Source of the DNA: Firmicutes bacterium UBA3738
Lineage (GTDB): Bacteria > Bacillota > Clostridia > Peptostreptococcales > Anaerovoracaceae
Direction: 5' to 3'
NCBI GenBank assembly: GCA_002372505.1
Contig: DFGY01000100.1
Span: 1-29,839 of the forward strand
Length of the DNA: 29,839 bases
Under the pieces are notes generated by a model, which saw only the letters and a program-made list of their open reading frames with translations, made no database searches and was not told the DNA's origin. Shown in pieces: positions 7,214 to 16,050 of this stretch. Each line of letters begins with the position of its first letter. Position 1 is the stretch's first letter. Position numbers and translations under genes: made by a program.

Positions 7214-7227
7214 GGCACAATCTCCTC

Positions 7228-8157
7228 TTACTTAAGATGAGCATTAAAGAAATCGAGTATGTCCTCGTATACCGATTCTTTATCCAGTTCATTTAATATC
7301 TCATGTCTGTCGGCTTCGTATAGCTTCATCTGCACATCGTATATTCCCGCATACTTATAGTCCTCGTAAACTTTTTTGACGCCTTTGCCGAAGTCTCCTA
7401 CCGGGTCGTTCTGACCGGACACCAGGAAGAGAGGCATTTCCTTTGGAATGCTGTCTATGTATCCCTTTTTCTGGGCTGCCTGAATGCCCTTGAACATCTG
7501 ATAATAGCCGTTTACGGTGAATGTATAGGAACACCATGGATCAGCAATGTATTTGTCAACTATGGCCTCATCTCTTGTAAGCCAGTCAGCCCTTGTTCTG
7601 GCAGGTTCAAATTCCTTATTGTAGGCTCCAAGAGCCATATCGTTAACCTTGTTGCTGCGGTAATTCCAGCCGCGGATTCTTGCAATTGCCTTGCACATAG
7701 CCCTGCCCGACGTAAGAACTCCCGCCGGCTGATATCCCGTGCCCATGATTACGGCGCCGTCAATTCCCTCGCCAAACTCCGTTATGTACTGTCTGACAAG
7801 TAAGGATCCCATGCTGTGTCCCAGCATGAAATAAGGAACGTTAGGATACTTTTTCTGGGTTACCTTTCTCAGCAGATGTATATCCCAAATGAGAAAATCG
7901 TTGCCGTGAGGGTGACCGAAGAATCCGTGCTCGCTGTTGTCATTTACCGATGCGCCATGACCCAGGTGATCGTGGCCCACGACGTAGTATCCGTTCCCGG
8001 CAAGGAAGCGGGCAAAGTCATCGTAACGGTCAATATATTCCACCATTCCGTGACATAGCTGCACAACGCCCTTTATGAGTCCGTCAGGAACCCATTCTAT
8101 AACGTGTATATTTGTTTTATTGTTCGATGATAAAAATGATAATTCATTCTTCTGCAT
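7228..8157 (-). CDS. Alpha/beta hydrolase, monoacylglycerol lipase/lysophospholipase family
   Basis: A protein of 309 residues with the serine hydrolase fold (COG2267, PldB-like). It has LCHGMVEYIDRY as the oxyanion region, GHDHLGHGAS, the nucleophile elbow GHSMG with Ser115, the acid in SGQNDPVGD, and the catalytic His in ADRHEIL. No signal peptide is visible, so it is probably cytoplasmic or peripheral to the membrane. Relatives hydrolyse monoacylglycerols or lysophospholipids, but substrate cannot be assigned. The gene begins 23 bases after purD in the same direction with no terminator between, so it is likely co-transcribed with the pur genes. Confidence 0.87.
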   Translation of the reverse strand: MQKNELSFLSSNNKTNIHVIEWVPDGLIKGVVQLCHGMVEYIDRYDDFARFLAGNGYYVVGHDHLGHGASVNDNSEHGFFGHPHGNDFLIWDIHLLRKVTQKKYPNVPYFMLGHSMGSLLVRQYITEFGEGIDGAVIMGTGYQPAGVLTSGRAMCKAIARIRGWNYRSNKVNDMALGAYNKEFEPARTRADWLTRDEAIVDKYIADPWCSYTFTVNGYYQMFKGIQAAQKKGYIDSIPKEMPLFLVSGQNDPVGDFGKGVKKVYEDYKYAGIYDVQMKLYEADRHEILNELDKESVYEDILDFFNAHLK

Positions 8158-8180
8158 TAATTATGCCCCTCTCATTCTCA

Positions 8181-9443
8181 TTATTTCTGCAATATCAGCC
8201 CTATATCCTCTCTGTAGTGCATACCTTCAAAACTAATGCGTCTGACATTATCAAAAGCCTTCGCTCTGGCCTCATCGTTGTTTTCTCCCATGGCAGTGAC
8301 CCCAAGAACACGGCCGCCGGAAGTGACTACGTTTCCGGCTGACATCTTAGTCCCGGCGTGGAATACCACTACATCATCGTCAACGTCTCTTAGTCCTGAA
8401 ATAACCTTTCCCTTTTCGTAATCTCCCGGATATCCTCCGCTGGCCAGTACTACACAGACCGCTCTTTTATCGCTCCACTTTATTTCCTGCTCCGAGAGAC
8501 GATTGTCACATACGCTTTCGAATATTTCACAAAGATCGCTATCCAACCTCATGAGGACGGACTGAGTCTCAGGGTCTCCGAATCTATTATTGAATTCAAT
8601 TACTTTCGGGCCGTCCTTTGTGAGCATGAGTCCTACGAAGAGCACTCCTTTAAATTTAAGACCGTCCTTCTGGAATCCTGCAAGTGTAGGGGCTAGAATA
8701 TCGTCCATTACCCTCTTTTTCATTTCATCGTCAAAGAGCAGTGACGGGCTGTAGCTACCCATTCCGCCAGTGTTCGGACCGTTGTCCCCGTCGAAAATCC
8801 GTTTGTAATCCTGGGCGGATTCCATGGGAACGATGGTGTGTTCATCAACAAAACAGAGCATTGAAGCTTCTGTTCCCACAAGACACTCTTCAACTACAAC
8901 CTTGTCCCCGGCGTCGCCGAATACACGCTCACCCATCATTTCATCAATGGCTTTTTCCGCATCCACTGCGTTTTCAGCAAGGACTACGCCCTTTCCCGCA
9001 GCCAGGCCGTCAGCCTTCAGCACCATAGGATAGCCGTAAATACCGATATCCGCTTTAAGTGCATCGATATCCGTATATTCCTTATACTTTGCCGTCGGTA
9101 TGTTGTGGCGTGCGAGAAAGCTCTTTGTAAATGACTTGCTGGCTTCAAGCTGTGAGCAGTTTTTATCCGGGCCAAAGGTTTTAATTCCGGCCTTTTCCAG
9201 TTCATCAGTTATTCCCATGGCCAAAGGTACTTCCGGTCCTATTACAGCCATGTCTATTTTTTTTTCTTTTGCAAGGCTTACTATTCCCTGAATATCCTCG
9301 GCTCCTACGTTTACGCACTCCGCATCTTCTGCTATTCCTGCATTCCCCGGAGCACAGTAAAGCTCGCTAACCTTGGGACTCTGCTTTAATTTCCAACTTA
9401 TGGCGTGCTCTCTGCCGCCGGAACCTACTACTAATACTTTCAT
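8181..9443 (-). CDS. purD: Phosphoribosylamine-glycine ligase (GAR synthetase)
   Basis: A 420-residue ATP-grasp enzyme, normal in length, that joins glycine to phosphoribosylamine, the second step of purine synthesis. Visible motifs are the N-terminal VLVVGSGGREHAISWKL, the ATP-grasp stretch MVLKADGLAAGKGVVLA, the metal/ATP-binding NTGGMGSYSP, and FNNRFGDPETQ near the end of the domain. It takes the product of PurF, which in this strain may be made from free ammonia. The gene starts 1 base after the stop of a lipoprotein gene, so the two are probably translationally linked. Confidence 0.97.
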   Translation of the reverse strand: MKVLVVGSGGREHAISWKLKQSPKVSELYCAPGNAGIAEDAECVNVGAEDIQGIVSLAKEKKIDMAVIGPEVPLAMGITDELEKAGIKTFGPDKNCSQLEASKSFTKSFLARHNIPTAKYKEYTDIDALKADIGIYGYPMVLKADGLAAGKGVVLAENAVDAEKAIDEMMGERVFGDAGDKVVVEECLVGTEASMLCFVDEHTIVPMESAQDYKRIFDGDNGPNTGGMGSYSPSLLFDDEMKKRVMDDILAPTLAGFQKDGLKFKGVLFVGLMLTKDGPKVIEFNNRFGDPETQSVLMRLDSDLCEIFESVCDNRLSEQEIKWSDKRAVCVVLASGGYPGDYEKGKVISGLRDVDDDVVVFHAGTKMSAGNVVTSGGRVLGVTAMGENNDEARAKAFDNVRRISFEGMHYREDIGLILQK

Positions 9444-9444
9444 A

Positions 9445-10572
9445 CTATAAAACCCTAAAATTCTGCATCGCCCCTTGGACTACCCCGGGCGTTACATTAT
9501 CTCCTTTCATATACGCGCTTCCCCAGCTATAGATGGTTCCGTTATATATTTCAGCGAAATTCTCAGCTACGACAGTACTTTTACCATCATCTGTTGAATA
9601 TGAATACTTTATACCCTGAACCTTCCTGCCATTAACGTTAATCGTCTGCTTCTGAGGCTGCTGTGTCAATTTGTTCTTTTGCTGTTTTTTGACGCTTTCA
9701 ATTACTCCATTCAGAAAATCGTCAACTGTCTGGTTGTTAACCTGCACCATTGCATAGAGGTTGAAGCTTGGGATGGTGCTTTTCTTTTCAAGATATACAT
9801 CACAGTATTCCCCGTTAAGTTCAACAATGTAATCCTCATCTGTTGAAAAAGTAAACTTACCCTCGTTGCTGGTAATTATCTGGTTGCCGCCTCCGGTCTT
9901 TTGGACGCCGGAGGCCACACCGCTGCCTGATGTGTCATTACCGTTGCCTGATGTATCTGCAGTATTCTCCTGGGACTGAGTGTAATCATTCGGAATATCA
10001 AAATCGCTCTTCTGCACATCTCCTTCCAGCACTTCTACTTTAAGTTGTGTCTCTGTGCCGTCCTGCTTGGCAAATATGTAGGCCAGCTCATCATCATCAT
10101 TAAATGCGAACTCTGCCTCATCATCACCATTCTTGAAAATCTCCGTATAATACTCCATTCCATCGATTTTCCTGGTGCCGGTTTCAAAATCATCTCCCTC
10201 TGAGAAATCCCTCATTTTCGTCGGAGTATCCTGAAGGGATTTCATTTGCTCCTTTATATCCTCAGTTAAAGACACAGTGACGTAAGTCTTTTTTGTGTCA
10301 TCCAGAATGCTGACTTTGTCATCCCTCAGAATCATTGTTACGGCCTGGTTTTGCACCGCAGTGGAGACTTTTGCATTTTCACCTTTAACATAGACGTCTG
10401 CAGGCACTGTTACGTCCTGATAATCCATGCTGAACTTCATGTGTATGCCGGAATCTTTATCTATCCCTTCAAACAAGGCCTTTGTCTTTGATTCTTCGCC
10501 GCAGGCTGTCATTGTTGAAAATATCAGTGTTGCCAAAGCCATAAGGAGCAATGATTTTATTATTCTTTTCAT
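9445..10572 (-). CDS. Lipoprotein of unknown function inside the purine operon
   Basis: A protein of 375 residues with a lipoprotein signal peptide and lipobox ending TMTAC, lipidated Cys24. Residues about 25-197 look like a LolA/DUF4412-type lipid-interaction beta-sheet domain. Residues 198-229 form a Ser/Thr/Gly/Asn-rich linker. Residues about 230-375 form a second alpha/beta domain, possibly PsbP/Mog1-like, ending MQNFRVL. These domain names are impressions from pattern, not proven. It would be anchored on the outer face of the membrane. The start has AAGGAG 9 bases upstream. It sits between purH and purD, 37 bases after one and 1 base before the other, which is odd because nothing in it suggests a purine-related role. 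Confidence 0.8.
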   Translation of the reverse strand: MKRIIKSLLLMALATLIFSTMTACGEESKTKALFEGIDKDSGIHMKFSMDYQDVTVPADVYVKGENAKVSTAVQNQAVTMILRDDKVSILDDTKKTYVTVSLTEDIKEQMKSLQDTPTKMRDFSEGDDFETGTRKIDGMEYYTEIFKNGDDEAEFAFNDDDELAYIFAKQDGTETQLKVEVLEGDVQKSDFDIPNDYTQSQENTADTSGNGNDTSGSGVASGVQKTGGGNQIITSNEGKFTFSTDEDYIVELNGEYCDVYLEKKSTIPSFNLYAMVQVNNQTVDDFLNGVIESVKKQQKNKLTQQPQKQTINVNGRKVQGIKYSYSTDDGKSTVVAENFAEIYNGTIYSWGSAYMKGDNVTPGVVQGAMQNFRVL

Positions 10573-10609
10573 ATTCCGTGACTCCTTTCTTTAACGTGCA
10601 TTGATAAAG

Positions 10610-12226
10610 CTAATGCTTAAAATGCCTCATTCCACTGAATACCATTGCAATGCCCAGTTCGTTAGCCTTGTCGATGGATTCCTGGTCGCGAAGTGAGCCG
10701 CCCGGATGAACGATGGCTGCAATGCCTGCTTCTCCCGCTGCTGTTACGCAGTCGTTATATGGGAAGAATGCATCCGATGCCATTACAGCGCCTTCTATGT
10801 CGAAGAGGCAGCGTTTAATGCAGTTTTCAACGGCCCAGATTCTGTTGGTCTGTCCCGGTCCTATAGCTATGGTCTGGCCGTCACGGACGAATACAATGCC
10901 GTTTGACTTTGTGTGCTTAACTACCTTCATTGCCATTTCAAGGTCTGCAAGCTGTGCGTCTGTAGGCTCTTTTTCTGTAACAACCATAAGCTGATTATTG
11001 TATACCAGTTTACCGAATGCGCTTTCTCCGCTATCTCCTGCCGCATCTGTAGCCGGCTGGTCCGGTTTTGGCGCATTTTCAACGTCGAAGAGACCTCTGT
11101 CCGTATCCTGAATGAGCAGTCCGCCGCTGACTTTCTTAATATCCAGAGCGTCATCGGGAGCCGGTGCATCCATGTCTGGAAGCTCCAGAAGTCTTACGTT
11201 GGCCTTCTGAGTCAGTATGTCCAGCGCCTCTTTATCAAATCCCGGAGCTATGATTATTTCCAGGAATATTTTATTCATTTCCTCGGCTGTTTTTGCATCA
11301 ACAGGTCTGTTACATGCTACGATTCCGCCGAATATTGATACAGGGTCGCAGTCGTGAGCCTTTGTGTAGGCTTCGTACAGGTCTTTTCCTACTGCAACGC
11401 CGCAGGGATTGGCATGCTTTACAGCAACTACTGCAGGCTCTGTGAATTCCTTTACGCACTCAAGAGCGCCGTTGGTATCGTTTATGTTGTTAAAGCTCAG
11501 TTCCTTGCCGTGGAGCTGCTTTGCGCTTACCAGCGTTCCTGCAGCCGGCTTGATTTCCTGATAATATGTAGCCTTCTGATGTGGGTTTTCACCATATCTT
11601 AAGCCCTGAACCTTCTCAAACGTAAGTGTAAGATTATCAGGATAGTCAAGGCCTGCTTCCTTTCTCAGGTAATCGGAAATCATAGCGTCATAGGCCGCCG
11701 TGGTCTGGAATACCTTGAGAGCCAGCTCATATCTCTGCTCGTAGGTCGTTCCGCCGTTTTTCAGCGCCTCTATTACCATTCCGTAGTCTGCAGGGTCGCA
11801 GATTACAGTAACGTCCTTGTGATTTTTAGCTGAGGATCTGAGCATTGTAGGTCCGCCAATATCGATATTTTCAATAGCGTCGGCCATCGTTACATCCGGC
11901 TTCATTATTGTAGCCTTAAATGGATAAAGGTTTATGGCAACTATATCTATTGGCTCTATTTCCAGTTCCTCCAGCTGTTTCATGTGTTCAGGCACATCTC
12001 TTCTGGCGAGAAGTCCGCCGTGAACCTTAGGATGAAGAGTCTTTACGCGGCCATCCAGACATTCGGGGAATCCTGTAACATCTGATATACCTGTTACCTT
12101 TACTCCTGCTTCTTCAAGAGCCTTGTGGGTTCCTCCCGTGGATATTATCTCAACTCCCAGAGCCTCCAGTTCCTTTGCAAATTCAACTACACCTGTTTTG
12201 TCTGATACGCTTATTAGTGCTCGCAT
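10610..12226 (-). CDS. purH: Bifunctional AICAR formyltransferase/IMP cyclohydrolase
   Basis: A protein of 538 residues catalysing the last two steps to IMP. The N-terminal MGS-fold cyclohydrolase has RALISVSDKTGVVEFAKEL, then STGGTHKALEEAG and DGRVKTLHPKVHGGLL. The C-terminal formyltransferase has KHANPCGVAVG with the catalytic Lys-His pair and ends with the conserved GMRHFKH. It is slightly longer than the usual 510 or so, with an extra acidic Pro/Ala/Asp-rich insert of about 20 residues around residue 385 (NAPKPDQPATDAAGDSG). AAAGGAG precedes the ATG, and only 3 bases separate it from the purF stop. Confidence 0.97.
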   Translation of the reverse strand: MRALISVSDKTGVVEFAKELEALGVEIISTGGTHKALEEAGVKVTGISDVTGFPECLDGRVKTLHPKVHGGLLARRDVPEHMKQLEELEIEPIDIVAINLYPFKATIMKPDVTMADAIENIDIGGPTMLRSSAKNHKDVTVICDPADYGMVIEALKNGGTTYEQRYELALKVFQTTAAYDAMISDYLRKEAGLDYPDNLTLTFEKVQGLRYGENPHQKATYYQEIKPAAGTLVSAKQLHGKELSFNNINDTNGALECVKEFTEPAVVAVKHANPCGVAVGKDLYEAYTKAHDCDPVSIFGGIVACNRPVDAKTAEEMNKIFLEIIIAPGFDKEALDILTQKANVRLLELPDMDAPAPDDALDIKKVSGGLLIQDTDRGLFDVENAPKPDQPATDAAGDSGESAFGKLVYNNQLMVVTEKEPTDAQLADLEMAMKVVKHTKSNGIVFVRDGQTIAIGPGQTNRIWAVENCIKRCLFDIEGAVMASDAFFPYNDCVTAAGEAGIAAIVHPGGSLRDQESIDKANELGIAMVFSGMRHFKH

Positions 12227-12229
12227 TTG

Positions 12230-13693
12230 TTACTCCTTTCCATCCCAGCAATATGTACAAAGTTTGCATTTATCCACGCCTATGGCTTCTATGAGACTAT
12301 CAATCTCCTGAAAGCGAAGGCTGTCAAAATCAAGTTTAGACTCTATTAATTTAACCATGTTCTGGTGTTTTTCCGATTTCGGGTCTGCATACTCCCTGAG
12401 GACTTCCTCGGGAATACCGCTGGCGCCGCCTTTATCCGAGCCGTCGGGATTTACCGCTACTTCCCCTTCGCTCATTCCCTCAAGCTCCATAATGCAGCGT
12501 CTCGTAATGAGCTCCATATCTGAAACCGTACGGGAGAAGTTTAAGTATTTGCAACCGTACATTATAGGCGGACATGCGCTCCTTACGTGTATTTCCTTTG
12601 CACCATTCTCTATGAGATAGCTTACAGTCTCCGATAGCTGTGTCCCGCGGACTATGGAGTCGTCCACGAGAATGAACTTTTTATCCTTAATAATCTGGAA
12701 TACAGGCACCAGCTTCATTTTGGCTATCAGGTTTCTCGCCTTCTGGTTCTGCGGCATAAAGCTCCTGGGCCAGGTAGGCGTATATTTGAGGAGTGGCCTG
12801 GAATATCTGGTCTTTGAACCGTTGGCGTATCCCAGGGCGTGGGCAATTCCGCTGTCAGGCACACCTGCCACGTAGTCCACATCCATATCTCCGTCCCGCT
12901 TTGCCATGAGCTCGCCGTTTCTGTTTCTCATGAGTTCAACGTTTTTACCTTCATATATTGAAGTCGTGTATCCGAAGTATGTCCACAGGAATGAACACAC
13001 TCTCATTTCATCGCCGGGAGGAACTATGGTCTTCTCTTCTTCACTTGTGAGAAATGCAATTTCACCGGGGCCCAGCTCCCTTTTGTACTCATATCCTACG
13101 TTTATGAAGGCGAAGGATTCGCTGGCGGCGCAGTAGCCGTGGTCACTCTTTCCTATAATGAGAGGGGTCCTGCCGTACTTGTCTCTGGCTGCGTAAAGAC
13201 CTTCGTCTGTCATTACCAGCATGGTCATAGAGCCGTCGATTCTCTCCTGGGCTATTTTTATACCCTCGACAATATCCTCCCCTTCGGCGATAAGGGCAGC
13301 CACCAGTTCAGTATTGTTTATTTTACCGTAGCTCATGGACATCATATGACCCCTGCTGTTTGACATAAGGTCATTTACCAGCTCTCCCTTGTTGTTTATT
13401 CTGCCAACTGTGGCAATAGCCCAGTCTCCCAGCTTGGTATAAACCGTGAGAGGCTGAGGATCGCTGTCGCTGATGGATCCAAGTCCCGCATTGCCCTCCA
13501 TTTCTGCAATGTCCATTTCGAACTTGCTTCTGAAGGGTGAGTTTTCAATGTTGTGAATGGCTCTGTTAAACCCATTCTCCTGTTTAATACAAATACCACC
13601 CCTCTTTGTCCCAAGATGGGAATGATAGTCTGTACCAAAGAAAATATCCATGACACAATCCTGATTGGATGTGACTCCAAATATTCCGCCCAT
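12230..13693 (-). CDS. purF: Amidophosphoribosyltransferase homologue lacking the glutaminase nucleophile
   Basis: A protein of 487 residues in the PurF position of the operon. The C-terminal phosphoribosyltransferase half is intact: PDSGIAHALGYA at 279-290 and the PRPP loop LVDDSIVRG at 342-350. Four cysteines match the Fe-S ligands of the Bacillus enzyme: C233 (VCSFLWTYF), C381 (PPIMYGCKY), and C476 and C479 (CKLC). The N-terminal Ntn domain is altered. The protein starts MGGIFGV, not MCGI, so the nucleophile Cys is Gly. The usual Arg of the HVRY region is Ser (GLGSIS), and the oxyanion Asn of HNGN is Val (TVGRIN). An upstream in-frame stop excludes a longer start. The start ATG overlaps the purN stop (TAATG), so translation is coupled. 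Probably an ammonia-using or partner-dependent PurF. Confidence 0.88.
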   Translation of the reverse strand: MGGIFGVTSNQDCVMDIFFGTDYHSHLGTKRGGICIKQENGFNRAIHNIENSPFRSKFEMDIAEMEGNAGLGSISDSDPQPLTVYTKLGDWAIATVGRINNKGELVNDLMSNSRGHMMSMSYGKINNTELVAALIAEGEDIVEGIKIAQERIDGSMTMLVMTDEGLYAARDKYGRTPLIIGKSDHGYCAASESFAFINVGYEYKRELGPGEIAFLTSEEEKTIVPPGDEMRVCSFLWTYFGYTTSIYEGKNVELMRNRNGELMAKRDGDMDVDYVAGVPDSGIAHALGYANGSKTRYSRPLLKYTPTWPRSFMPQNQKARNLIAKMKLVPVFQIIKDKKFILVDDSIVRGTQLSETVSYLIENGAKEIHVRSACPPIMYGCKYLNFSRTVSDMELITRRCIMELEGMSEGEVAVNPDGSDKGGASGIPEEVLREYADPKSEKHQNMVKLIESKLDFDSLRFQEIDSLIEAIGVDKCKLCTYCWDGKE

Positions 13694-14295
13694 TACTTAG
13701 CCTGCTCCCTTTCTTCTTTCAATTTCTCTTCTTCCAATTTCAGTATGGCTGCCGGAAGTAGCTCGTGTTCCTTTTCAAGAACTCTCGCCTGGAGGCTCTC
13801 CGGCGTATCATCCTCCATAACAGGCACCTTAACCTGCATAATTATCTCACCTTCGTCCACTCCCTCGTTTACAAAGTGAACAGTAGCCCCGCTTTCCTTT
13901 TCTCCGGCATCAAGTACGGCTTTGTGAACGTTAAGTCCGTAAAAGCCCTTGCCGCCGAACTTGGGAAGAAGTGCGGGGTGAATGTTAATAACCCTGCCCG
14001 GGAATCTGTCCAACAGCTCCTTTGTGAGAATGGAAAGATAACCGGCCAGCACCACCAGCTCCACGCCGTCCTTTTCAAGTATATCGGCAATAGCTGTCAT
14101 TCTCTCTCTTATGTCAGGATAATCTCCCGCAGTAACCGATGAGGACGGAATGCCTGCCTTTGCAGCCCGCTCAAGGGCGTAGACTCCTTCCTTGCTGGAT
14201 ATAACCCTGACTACATTTATTCCTGCATCAATGACGGACTGTAGATCGGTACCGCTGCCTGATACCAGGACGCCAACTTTCATACGGTCAGTCAT
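13693..14295 (-). CDS. purN: Phosphoribosylglycinamide formyltransferase
   Basis: A protein of 200 residues that transfers formyl from 10-formyltetrahydrofolate to GAR. Motifs are VGVLVSGSGTDLQSVI at the start, the catalytic NIHPALLPKFGG (Asn and His), and GATVHFVNEGVDEGEII containing the catalytic Asp. The C-terminal tail is highly charged (KLEEEKLKEEREQ). ATG 14295 lies inside the end of purM (ATGACTGA overlap) with AAGGTGG upstream. A second ATG at 14283 also fits but has no ribosome binding site. Its TAA overlaps the purF ATG. Confidence 0.97.
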   Translation of the reverse strand: MTDRMKVGVLVSGSGTDLQSVIDAGINVVRVISSKEGVYALERAAKAGIPSSSVTAGDYPDIRERMTAIADILEKDGVELVVLAGYLSILTKELLDRFPGRVINIHPALLPKFGGKGFYGLNVHKAVLDAGEKESGATVHFVNEGVDEGEIIMQVKVPVMEDDTPESLQARVLEKEHELLPAAILKLEEEKLKEEREQAK

Positions 14296-15328
14296 GAATG
14301 ACCACCTTACCTTCCGGTCCTTCCTTCATTATGAGTCCTATGACCTGAGGCACTTCCCCGGCCTTTTCAAGAGCTTCTATGGTTGCTTCTTCATCTTCCC
14401 TGCTTACGATCATCATCATGCCTATGCCCATGTTGAAGGTAGAGAACATTTCTCTCGTCTCAATGTCTCCGCACTTCTGTATATATTTGAATATAGGCAG
14501 GATTTCAAAGCCTTCCATATCGAATTCCGCAGCGAGACCATCAGGAATAATCCTGGGGACATTCTCGTAAAAGCCGCCTCCGGTAATGTGGATTATGCCT
14601 TTTACATCAATGTCTTCAACGGCGCTGCAGGCCTCTGCATATATTTTCGTCGGCGTCAGCAGACACTCGCCCAGGGACATGCCCAGCTCTTCTACGTACT
14701 CGTTTATATCCGCCTTCATATTATCAAAGAAGAGGCGTCTTACCAGTGAATAGCCGTTTGAGTGAATGCCGCTTGAAGGAATGCCTATGATCACATCCCC
14801 CTCTTCTATTCTCTCACCGGTGATTATTCTTTCTTTATCCACCAGGCCTACGGAAAATCCGGCCATGTCGTATTCGCCGTCTCCGTAGAATCCCGGCATT
14901 TCAGCAGTCTCGCCGCCGATGAGGGCGCTGCCTGACCGGCTGCAGCCTTCGGCTATGCCGCTGACAATGTTTGCGATTTTTTCGGCGGTAACCTTTCCCG
15001 TTGCAATGTAATCCAGGAAGAACAGCGGCTTCGCGCCCTGGCACAGCACGTCGTTAACGCACATTGCAACAAGGTCTATTCCCACTGTGTCGTGCTTATC
15101 CATCATGAAGGCCAACTTCAGTTTTGTTCCTACTCCGTCAGTACCGCTAACGAGGACAGGCTCTTTCATTCCCTCTACAGGCAAACGAAAGAGGCCGCCA
15201 AAACCTCCAAGACCTGCCAGCACGTTATCGTTTAACGTCTTTGCCACATGGTCCTTCATTAGTTTGACGGCGCGTTCTCCCTCTTTAGTGTCTACTCCGG
15301 CATCTTTATATGTCAGTTTCTCTGCCAT
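14288..15328 (-). CDS. purM: Phosphoribosylformylglycinamidine cyclo-ligase (AIR synthetase)
   Basis: An enzyme of 346 residues that closes the imidazole ring of FGAM to give AIR, using ATP. Hallmarks are the start MAEKLTYKDAGVDTKEGE, the glycine motif SGTDGVGTKLKLAFM, GGETAEMPGFY, GIPSSGIHSNGYSLVRR and HITGGGFYENVPRIIP. Length and motif order are normal. Its ATG overlaps the purC stop as TAATG, and its own stop overlaps the purN start, so purC-purM-purN-purF form a chain of coupled genes. Confidence 0.97.
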   Translation of the reverse strand: MAEKLTYKDAGVDTKEGERAVKLMKDHVAKTLNDNVLAGLGGFGGLFRLPVEGMKEPVLVSGTDGVGTKLKLAFMMDKHDTVGIDLVAMCVNDVLCQGAKPLFFLDYIATGKVTAEKIANIVSGIAEGCSRSGSALIGGETAEMPGFYGDGEYDMAGFSVGLVDKERIITGERIEEGDVIIGIPSSGIHSNGYSLVRRLFFDNMKADINEYVEELGMSLGECLLTPTKIYAEACSAVEDIDVKGIIHITGGGFYENVPRIIPDGLAAEFDMEGFEILPIFKYIQKCGDIETREMFSTFNMGIGMMMIVSREDEEATIEALEKAGEVPQVIGLIMKEGPEGKVVIHD

Positions 15329-16038
15329 TATCCCTTAATCCTTTCAAACACTTCCTGATATGTTTCTTCTACGTCTCCCAGATCCCTTCTGAATCTGTCC
15401 TTATCCATCTTCTTGTTTGTTTCGACATCCCACAGTCTGCATGTGTCCGGGGATATTTCATCTGCAAGAATAATTGTTCCATCTGACGTCTTGCCAAACT
15501 CTATTTTGAAATCAACCAGCTTGAGACCTACAGCCAGGAAGAATTCCTTTAAGGCATCGTTTACCATGAAGGCGTATTTTCTGACCTGATCTATTTCCTC
15601 TGCAGTAACTATTCCCAAAGCTATGGCGTGGGACTCGCACATGAGGGGGTCTCCCAGGTCATCGTTCTTGTAGGACACCTCGAATGTAGGCTCATCGAAT
15701 ACTATTCCCTCTTCAACTCCATATCTCTTTGCGAAGCTGCCTGCGGAAATGTTTCTTACGATTACCTCAAGAGGCATAATTGTAACTGCCTTTACAACTG
15801 TCTCACGATCGGATATTTCCTCCACAAAGTGAGTGGGCACGCCCTTCTTTTCCAGCATCTGCATGAGAAGGTTGCTCATGCGATTGTTAACGACGCCCTT
15901 ACCTGCGATCTGACCCTTCTTTTCTCCGTTAAATGCAGTTGCATCATCCTTATAATCCACGATTAAAAGCTCCGGGTCTTCGGTTTTAAATACTTTCTTT
16001 GCTTTGCCTTCGTAAATCTGTTCAAGCTTGTTCATCAT
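15328..16038 (-). CDS. purC: SAICAR synthetase
   Basis: An enzyme of 236 residues that ligates aspartate to CAIR. Motifs are YEGKAKKVF near the N-terminus (ATP-binding strand), then VRNISAGSFAKRYGVEEG and LADEISPDTCRLWD near the C-terminus. Length is normal for the bacterial single-domain form. The start has AGGTGTG before MMNKL. It follows purE by 12 bases. Confidence 0.97.
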   Translation of the reverse strand: MMNKLEQIYEGKAKKVFKTEDPELLIVDYKDDATAFNGEKKGQIAGKGVVNNRMSNLLMQMLEKKGVPTHFVEEISDRETVVKAVTIMPLEVIVRNISAGSFAKRYGVEEGIVFDEPTFEVSYKNDDLGDPLMCESHAIALGIVTAEEIDQVRKYAFMVNDALKEFFLAVGLKLVDFKIEFGKTSDGTIILADEISPDTCRLWDVETNKKMDKDRFRRDLGDVEETYQEVFERIKG

Positions 16039-16050
16039 TCACACCTCCGC

